Translations under genes and position numbers: made by a program
Part shown: piece after piece, positions 59,072 to 64,000 of the stretch
How positions within the stretch are numbered: position 1 is the stretch's first letter
How the letters are laid out: each line of letters begins with the position of its first letter
Origin: Gemmata massiliana
Lineage (GTDB): Bacteria; Planctomycetota; Planctomycetia; Gemmatales; Gemmataceae
Reading direction: 5' to 3'
DNA length: 64,000 nucleotides
Assembly: GCF_901538265.1 (NCBI RefSeq)
Contig: NZ_LR593886.1
Location: 4,237,738-4,301,737, forward strand
Notes under the pieces: model-generated
What the model was told of the DNA's origin: nothing
What the model saw: only the letters and a program-made list of their open reading frames with translations
Databases searched by the model: none

Positions 59072-59090
59072 GTCCGGTGTCCTCTCGTGA

Positions 59091-59192
59091 GTTCCAAGTT
59101 CCGTGTTCCACGTTTCAAGTCGACCAATCACGGCCCAAGTAAACGTTCTCAGCGCCCTCTCGACACGGAACTTGAAACGTGGAACTTGGAAC
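59091..59192. repeat. imperfect inverted repeat overlapping a gene end
   Basis: GTTCCAAGTTCCGTGTTCCA and CGTTTCAAGT at 59091-59120 pair with ACTTGAAACGTGGAACTTGG and AAC ending at 59192, apart from a seven-base bulge. The right arm forms the last codons of the reductase gene (ISSKFHVSSSVS), so its C-terminus comes from repeat DNA. Confidence 0.65.
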
Positions 59193-60129
59193 TGATTTCC
59201 GTGGTGTGGTGGCGCAGGAACCAGGCGTAAGTTTCAGCGAGAGCGGCGCGGAACTCCGTCTCGGGTCGCCAGCCCATTTCCAGGAGCGGGGTCGAGTTCA
59301 GTGCCTTGAGCGGGGCGCCGTCCGGTTGCGTCGCGTCGAACCGGAGCTGCCCGCGGAACCCGACCACGTCCGTGACCGCTCGGGCCACGTCCGCAATGCT
59401 CACGTCCGTGCCGCCGCCGAGGTTGATCGGCTCCTGGCCCTCGTAGTGCTCCGCGACGAAGAGGCACGCCCGGGCGAGGTCGCGCGAGTACACGAACTCC
59501 CGGCGCGGGGTTCCGCTCCCCCACACCACGAGTTCCGGCGCGTTTTGCTTCTTCGCGTCGTGTGCCCGGCGAATGAGAGCCGGGATGACGTGCCCACCGT
59601 CCGCGCTGAAATCGTCGTTCGGCCCGAAGGCGTTTGCGGGGAACCCGGTGATGAACCGGCACCCGTACTCCCGGCGGTACGCCTCGCACAACTTCCAGCC
59701 GGCGAACTTGGCGGTTGAGTAGGCTTCGCTCGTTGGCTCCATCGGTCCCGTGCCGAGTGACTCCACCGCGAGCGGTTGCGGCGCGTGTTTCGGGTACGCA
59801 CACGAACTCGCGAGGTACAGGAGCTTCGTCACGCCGTACCGGTGCGCGGCATCGAGAACGGTCGTGGTCGTAAGCAGATTGTCGCGCATCAGTTCGACGG
59901 GGCGCGAGCGGTTCAGCCCGATCCCACCGGATTTGCCGGCACAGAGGAACACGACCTCCGGCTTCGTGGCGGCAAAGAACGATTCAACGGCCGCGGGTCG
60001 CGTCGGGTTCGGCTCGTCCGCCCCGGCGCCGACCAGATTCGTGAACCCCTCCGCGCGTAGCAGATCGACTAGTGCGTGTCCGTAAAGGGTGTCGCTACCG
60101 GCGACGAAAATACGAGCGTCGCGGTTCAT
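59149..60129 (-). CDS. GDP-L-fucose synthase-like NDP-sugar epimerase/reductase
   Basis: A 326-residue extended SDR close to GDP-fucose synthase and colitose synthase (ColC). The N-terminus is DARIFVAGSDTLYGHALVDL, weaker than the usual GxxGxxG. The active site is LLYLASSCAYPKHAPQPLAV with SEAYSTAKFAGWKLCEAYRR (Ser, Tyr, Lys). Family blocks PANAFGPNDDFSADGGHVIP and RREFVYSRDLARACLFV follow. Enzymes of this type epimerise and reduce 4-keto-6-deoxy sugars. ATG 60129 shares ATGA with the end of the kinase gene. Downstream of a ColD-like step it would give a 3,6-dideoxy sugar such as colitose; here the product may be further changed by the E1 pair. Confidence 0.88.
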   Translation of the reverse strand: MNRDARIFVAGSDTLYGHALVDLLRAEGFTNLVGAGADEPNPTRPAAVESFFAATKPEVVFLCAGKSGGIGLNRSRPVELMRDNLLTTTTVLDAAHRYGVTKLLYLASSCAYPKHAPQPLAVESLGTGPMEPTSEAYSTAKFAGWKLCEAYRREYGCRFITGFPANAFGPNDDFSADGGHVIPALIRRAHDAKKQNAPELVVWGSGTPRREFVYSRDLARACLFVAEHYEGQEPINLGGGTDVSIADVARAVTDVVGFRGQLRFDATQPDGAPLKALNSTPLLEMGWRPETEFRAALAETYAWFLRHHTTEISSKFHVSSSVSRGR

Positions 60130-61202
60130 TGCGCCTCCGCGCTGAGTGCGGGGCGGGTCAGTTCCTTGAACGTGCGCCGGCGCTGGCCGCGTGCGCGGTC
60201 GGCGGCTTCGTAATCGGTGCCGGGTTCGTAGAAGATGATCTGGCTGCCGGCCGACTCGAACTCGAACGGGACGTGAACACAGCCGTTCAGCGCTTCGAGT
60301 ACATCGGCCTGGCGCTCCGGCGGCACAAACAGCAGCAGGAACCCGCCGCCGCCAGCGCCAGTGAGCTTTCCGCCGATGGCACCCGCATCGAGCGCCGCAG
60401 CGTACAGCCCGTCCACTTCGGCGTTCGAGACTTCCGCGCTCAGGCTGCGCTTGGCGAGCCATGCTTCGTGCAGCAGTTCACCGAACGCGATCAGGTTCAC
60501 CCCGCCGGTCAGGATCTCGATGGCCTCGTCCACCATCTCCTTCATGATCCGCAACTGGCGCCGGCGGCTCTCAAGCCCCGGGACGTAGCTCCGGGCGACG
60601 TCGGCCGCGGTGCGGGCGATGCCGGTGTAGACGAGCATCAGGTTCGATTTCAGTTCCGCGATGCGCCCGGCCGGGAGTACCACCGGCGAAACCTCGATCT
60701 CGCCGTCGGTCTGGAACCGGATGTGGCGCAGCCCGCCGTAGGCGGCGATGGTCTGGTCCTGTGACCCGACCGTTTCGCCCAGCACGTTTTGTTCGAGGTG
60801 GATTGCTTCCTTGGTGAGCTGGTGCTTGGTCGGCATTTCGCCGCGGAGCGCGTGGAGCGCGTGCAGCAGTCCCACTGTGAACGCGGAACTCGATCCCATT
60901 CCGCTGCGCGCGGGCAAGTCGCCGTCGTGGTGGATCTCGACGCCGCGATCGATTTCAAGGAACTTGAGCGCTTCGCGGACCACCGGGTGGCCGATCTCGT
61001 CCACCGCAGAGCACGTTTCGATTTGCCGGTAAACGATCCGGATGCGGTGCTCGAAGAACGGCGGCAGGTGGCGGCAGGTGAGGTAGCAGTACTTGTCGAT
61101 CCCGGTGGCGAGGACGGTACCGCCGTGTTGACGGTACCAACTCGGGTAGTCGGTCCCGCCGCCAAAAAAGGAAATGCGGTATGGCGTCCGGCAGATGATC
61201 AT
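60126..61202 (-). CDS. GHMP sugar kinase (HddA/heptose or fucose kinase-like)
   Basis: A 358-residue GHMP kinase of the type that phosphorylates sugars before nucleotide activation, for example D-glycero-D-manno-heptose 7-phosphate kinase. The N-terminal signature is ICRTPYRISFFGGGTDYPSW, the ATP loop is LPARSGMGSSSAFTVGLLHA, and the C-terminal motif is AIGGKLTGAGGGGFLLLFVP. The VGSQDQTIAAYGG block is characteristic of HddA-like enzymes. It is the first gene of the minus-strand sugar unit and may make the sugar 1-phosphate precursor. No matching nucleotidyltransferase is in the window, so the pathway is incomplete here. Confidence 0.88.
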   Translation of the reverse strand: MIICRTPYRISFFGGGTDYPSWYRQHGGTVLATGIDKYCYLTCRHLPPFFEHRIRIVYRQIETCSAVDEIGHPVVREALKFLEIDRGVEIHHDGDLPARSGMGSSSAFTVGLLHALHALRGEMPTKHQLTKEAIHLEQNVLGETVGSQDQTIAAYGGLRHIRFQTDGEIEVSPVVLPAGRIAELKSNLMLVYTGIARTAADVARSYVPGLESRRRQLRIMKEMVDEAIEILTGGVNLIAFGELLHEAWLAKRSLSAEVSNAEVDGLYAAALDAGAIGGKLTGAGGGGFLLLFVPPERQADVLEALNGCVHVPFEFESAGSQIIFYEPGTDYEAADRARGQRRRTFKELTRPALSAEAQ

Positions 61203-61400
61203 TCCATGATCCTTGCGCGGTAAATGCGCGGCCCTCGGTCCCAAGAGCCGTTCTCGTCAGCGCGAATTTTGGAGCTAACGGGCACAGGTTCCCATACTCG
61301 GAGTGACAATGTCAACCCCAGGGCGCCGGCGCGATTTTTTGTGAGCTGTGGTGCGCGTTCCGGCGGGCGGAGTATTGATCCGCCGGTGCTGAGATCGCGA

Positions 61401-61482
61401 GTAGGTCGGGCACAGCCCGACGGTGTTAAATCCGACAAGAGCGCGGCGGCGCGGATCAAGCGTCGGGCACAGCCCGACCTAC
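61401..61482. repeat. paired palindromes (GTCGGGC-ACA-GCCCGAC)
   Basis: GTAGGTCGGGCACAGCCCGA at 61401 and CGTCGGGCACAGCCCGACCT at 61461 are inverted copies of a self-complementary unit, separated by about 40 bases. The pair fills the space between the sugar kinase gene and the membrane protein gene and is probably a dispersed non-coding repeat. The rest of 61203-61489 shows no gene. Confidence 0.75.
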
Positions 61483-61489
61483 GAAAAAC

Positions 61490-62974
61490 CTAATTGTGAG
61501 ATTCGGCCGGGTGGCGGATCGCGTCCAGCATTGCCAGACCGGGGAAGAAGTTGCTCGCCGACACCGGGGTCGTGTACACGGCCTTCTTGCTACTTCGCAC
61601 GTACAGGGAGAAGTGCCCTTCGTGGATATCTGTGGAGAGAATCTGGTCGTAAGGAATGAGGCGCATCACCGGGCGCGTGAACAGGTTCCCGTTGCTGGTC
61701 CACTCCAGACCTTCCGGGCTGAACCGCAGTCCTTCGGTCCACTTCACCTTCTCCCCGCGTTCCAGGCGCTGGAGCTGGTGGACCGCAACCACACGGCTCA
61801 CGTGGTCGCGCAAGCGCGACAGTTCGTCGTCGCCGTTCTTCATGGAGATCGAGAACGATACATCGCGTCCGTTGACCCCCGCCCGTGGGGAGAAACTCAT
61901 GCGAACGGACGTCCCGACGTAGAAGCCGTTGTAGTAGCTACGTGTGGCGGCATACGTGAAGCGCCCCACGTCCTCGAACCGGAGTTCGCGCGTCAACCAC
62001 GCGGTCCGGCGGAACACCCCGCGTGCGTGGCAGCGGAACACGTTCCCGGCGGTCAGGAGTACGGCCAGGAAAACCGGCGAGCAGATCACGGCGAAGACTC
62101 CGATGCCCAGTGCCGCACCCCGCAGTCCGCCCGCTACGGCACCCAACGCCGCTCCCCCCGATGCGAACATCAGTGTGATAATCAACAGGACGAACGGGTT
62201 CGCCGATCGCCCGCGCTCGAACATGACCCGGCCGAGTCCGCCGACGGCTTCGTCGGGGTCCGTACCGCGTTCGCAGATGATGCGATCGAGCAGCGTGAGC
62301 AGAACCAGTGCGTTCGCGGAACCAGCGGGGATGTGTGCCGAAGGCCGCGTTTCCCCTCGCTCCCAAACGCAGACCTCTCCACCCACAACTTCCACAGCCG
62401 CAATATTCTCGATGTCCAGATACCGCTCGCGCCGGCCGGTGCGAACGGTCAAGCCATCGAAGGTGAGTTCCCACCGGTACCCGCGAAGGGTCTCGTCACG
62501 AGCGAGTGTGTCTTCGGCCCGATCCGTCAGATCGGTCAGCACGCGCTGAAGGAAGGTTTCGAGCGGGTCCGGGTGGTCGAGCGGGTGCTCGTAGCGGAAC
62601 GGAACGCGGTCGTTCAGAAGCGTAATCACCCCGCGCCGGGTCATCGCTTTGGGCACCCCGTCGGAGTACCGGGCGGCCGACTCCGTCGCGAGATCGGTGA
62701 TCTCGTCGTCCGCGAACTCGAACGTTCCGTGTCGGCTTTCGAGGATAAAACCCGTTTCTGTGAGTGTGATCCACCGGCGCCCGCGTGCGACGAGCCACCA
62801 GCGGAACAGGAACAGTACGGCGACGGCAACTGTAACGGCCGCGATGATAGTCGTGTTTCGGTGTGCGCGTATGGCCGCAGTTGCGGTCAAAGCAACGCCG
62901 ACCGCCACCGCGAACCCGAGCAAAATGAGCAGCAGTTCCGTGTACCGACTTCCGACGGATTGACGATCGATCAT
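61490..62974 (-). CDS. membrane protein of unknown function
   Basis: A 494-residue protein from ATG 62974 with GGAGGAA about seven bases upstream. Two N-terminal helices (LLLILLGFAVAVGVALTATA and TIIAAVTVAVAVLFLFRWWL) precede a soluble beta-rich part. A second helix pair lies at about 274-315 (PFVLLIITLMFASGGAALGA, GIGVFAVICSPVFLAVLLTA). The cytoplasmic parts have a PH-like pattern (WITLTETGFILESRHGTFEF, YRWELTFDGLTVRTGRRERY), as in bacterial membrane-anchored PH domains. The C-terminal segment repeats a similar pattern (EGLRFSPEGLEWTSNGNLFT). The family is not recognised. It is not obviously part of the sugar unit. Confidence 0.65.
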   Translation of the reverse strand: MIDRQSVGSRYTELLLILLGFAVAVGVALTATAAIRAHRNTTIIAAVTVAVAVLFLFRWWLVARGRRWITLTETGFILESRHGTFEFADDEITDLATESAARYSDGVPKAMTRRGVITLLNDRVPFRYEHPLDHPDPLETFLQRVLTDLTDRAEDTLARDETLRGYRWELTFDGLTVRTGRRERYLDIENIAAVEVVGGEVCVWERGETRPSAHIPAGSANALVLLTLLDRIICERGTDPDEAVGGLGRVMFERGRSANPFVLLIITLMFASGGAALGAVAGGLRGAALGIGVFAVICSPVFLAVLLTAGNVFRCHARGVFRRTAWLTRELRFEDVGRFTYAATRSYYNGFYVGTSVRMSFSPRAGVNGRDVSFSISMKNGDDELSRLRDHVSRVVAVHQLQRLERGEKVKWTEGLRFSPEGLEWTSNGNLFTRPVMRLIPYDQILSTDIHEGHFSLYVRSSKKAVYTTPVSASNFFPGLAMLDAIRHPAESHN

Positions 62975-63194
62975 GTGACAGTTCCTCCGCACCCGCAATG
63001 CAGCGCGGAAGTGTAGTACACAGATTCCGAAGGAACCGAGCATCGAATCGTGAGCTTCCGACTCTAAGCCATACCGCGATTTGAATCGAACCGTGTGCAG
63101 ACTTCCGCGGTGGTTGGGTAGTTCCGCGGCTGTGCGGCTTGATTTTCGTAGCTCGAAAAACGCCCCCTCGACTCACCGGTGATAATTCTTCAAA

Positions 63195-64000
63195 ATGCTC
63201 GCTAACACCAAAGAGGGTTGGCAGTTGTCGCGTGAAGTGGGGCGGGTAGATATTCTGGTCGTCGATGACGAGCCAGCGAACTTGCTTGCGCTCGAAGCGG
63301 TGCTCGCCGATTTGGGCCAGAACATAATCCGGGCCGGGTCCGGGGACGAAGCATTACGCCGGGTTCTGGAAACCGACTTCGCGGTCATCATTATGGACCT
63401 GCGGATGCCGGGGTTGAGCGGCTTCGAGGCCGCTCAGCTCATCCGCACACGTTCCCGGTCCCGATCCACACCCATTATCTTCCTCACAGCCGCAGACGGA
63501 GACGGGTTCTCGGCCACCGAAGCCTACGCACTCGGCGCCGTCGACTACCTGACCAAACCGCTCGTCCCGATGATTCTTCGGGCGAAGGTCGCGGTTTTCG
63601 TCGAACTGTACCAGAAGACCGAGGCGCTGAAAGCGGCCGAGCGCGAGCGGGCGGCCGTGGCCGTTCAGGAGAGCGAGGAGCGGCTCAAACTGGCCGTGGA
63701 CATTGCCCGGATGGGCACATTCGACATCGACCTCTTGACCGATGTCGTAGTGATGAACGAACCGGGGCGCGTACTGCTCGGGTTCGCGAGCACGCAAACC
63801 ACGTTCGCCCGAGTTCAGGAGCGCTTCCATCCGGACGACCGGGACGGGGTGATGAGCCGGGTGTTGGCCGCGTTCGAGCCGACCGGGTCGGGAAATTTCG
63901 AGCTTGAGCACCGGATTCTCCGACCCAGCGGCGAGGAACGCTGGCTCCGGGTTCGGGGGCAAACGTTCTTCACGGGTGCCGGTTCCGCGCGAAAGGCGGT
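63195..64000 (+). CDS. REC-PAS sensory protein, C-terminus cut by window edge
   Basis: An open frame from ATG 63195 to the window edge, 268 codons. Residues 18-135 form a response-regulator receiver domain: acidic pair in VDILVVDDEPANLLALEAVL, phospho-acceptor Asp in VIIMDLRMPGLSGFEAA, Thr in PIIFLTAADGDG and Lys in GAVDYLTKPL. A short coiled coil (YQKTEALKAAERERAAVAVQ) links to a PAS domain (LAVDIARMGTFDIDLLTD, FHPDDRDGV, LEHRILRPSGEERWLRVRG). Such proteins usually continue into a histidine kinase, which would make this a hybrid sensor with an N-terminal receiver. What follows lies outside the window. Confidence 0.88.
   Translation, partial: MLANTKEGWQLSREVGRVDILVVDDEPANLLALEAVLADLGQNIIRAGSGDEALRRVLETDFAVIIMDLRMPGLSGFEAAQLIRTRSRSRSTPIIFLTAADGDGFSATEAYALGAVDYLTKPLVPMILRAKVAVFVELYQKTEALKAAERERAAVAVQESEERLKLAVDIARMGTFDIDLLTDVVVMNEPGRVLLGFASTQTTFARVQERFHPDDRDGVMSRVLAAFEPTGSGNFELEHRILRPSGEERWLRVRGQTFFTGAGSARKA

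Noticed and set aside
59149..60462. Extension of the GDP-fucose-synthase-like frame to 437 codons
   Set aside because: The extra 110 codons overlap the kinase gene in another frame and have no SDR sequence; ATG 60129 with an ATGA overlap is the natural start.
1..64000. CRISPR array
   Set aside because: No series of regularly spaced direct repeats was seen; the repeated sequences here are palindromes or insertion-sequence fragments, and no cas gene is present.

Overview
The window looks like a chromosomal segment of a planctomycete of the family Gemmataceae (Gemmata or a close relative). The evidence is high GC, GTG and TTG starts with GGAG-type ribosome binding sites, secreted proteins whose signal peptide runs into an A-A-P-V-P stretch (8379-8807, 27561-28283), a member of the M-T-E-E-E-W...ACCRR(L/I)W protein family that I associate with this group (21813-22418), Uma2-like and HEAT-like genes, formaldehyde-activating-enzyme homologues and many intergenic palindromes. 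This is family recognition by eye; no search was run.

Layout. 1-6300: small accessory genes (partial membrane protein, frameshifted DoxX, two RibD/DHFR-like reductases around a VOC protein, zinc ribbon, trypsin-like protease, DsbA/FrnE-type oxidoreductase, a decayed repeat protein). 6732-12300: mobile-element-rich ground with an IS66 transposase, a dead IS701-like transposase, small hypothetical genes and two truncated copies of one helix-turn-helix-like sequence. 13091-17421: a compact four-gene cluster of a low-GC PaaK-like adenylating enzyme, a radical SAM/SPASM protein, a GHMP kinase and a 2H phosphoesterase. I do not recognise it as any described pathway. 17828-21337: a GH13 alpha-amylase gene split by a 1,986-bp group II intron carrying its own reverse transcriptase/maturase. 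The exon junction is exactly in frame, but exon 1 also has an in-frame TGA. 21417-24110: a graveyard of truncated insertion sequences. 24451-27360: a cysteine-rich small protein, a large protein ending in a HEPN-like R-x4-H motif, and a divergent pair of Fae-like genes lacking the catalytic histidine. 27561-30954: a HEAT-like secreted protein, leuA with a leucine-rich leader peptide and attenuator, and a multiply frameshifted Uma2 gene.

31002-39946 (minus strand) is a MoxR/DUF58/DUF4129-type operon with companion membrane proteins. 40231-44420 holds an O-antigen-ligase-like protein, an SDR, an HD hydrolase and a fatty-acid desaturase; 44524-46239 is a VWA protein. 46777-53774 (plus) is a run of six surface-glycan genes: NDP-sugar epimerase, four glycosyltransferases and a UDP-galactopyranose mutase-like protein. 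It converges on 53984-61202 (minus), which encodes a sugar kinase, a GDP-fucose-synthase-like reductase, a thiamine-dependent E1 alpha/beta pair, a PLP enzyme with His in place of the catalytic Lys (ColD/3-dehydratase type) and a B12-binding radical SAM enzyme. Together these suggest synthesis of an unusual deoxy, possibly branched, NDP-sugar and its transfer to a surface polymer. The window ends with a membrane protein and the start of a REC-PAS sensory protein.

The most interesting points are the split amylase, the leuA attenuator, the four-gene 13-17 kb cluster, the ColD-like plus E1-pair plus B12-radical-SAM sugar locus, and the Fae-like inverted duplication. No CRISPR array, rRNA gene or intact tRNA gene was seen.
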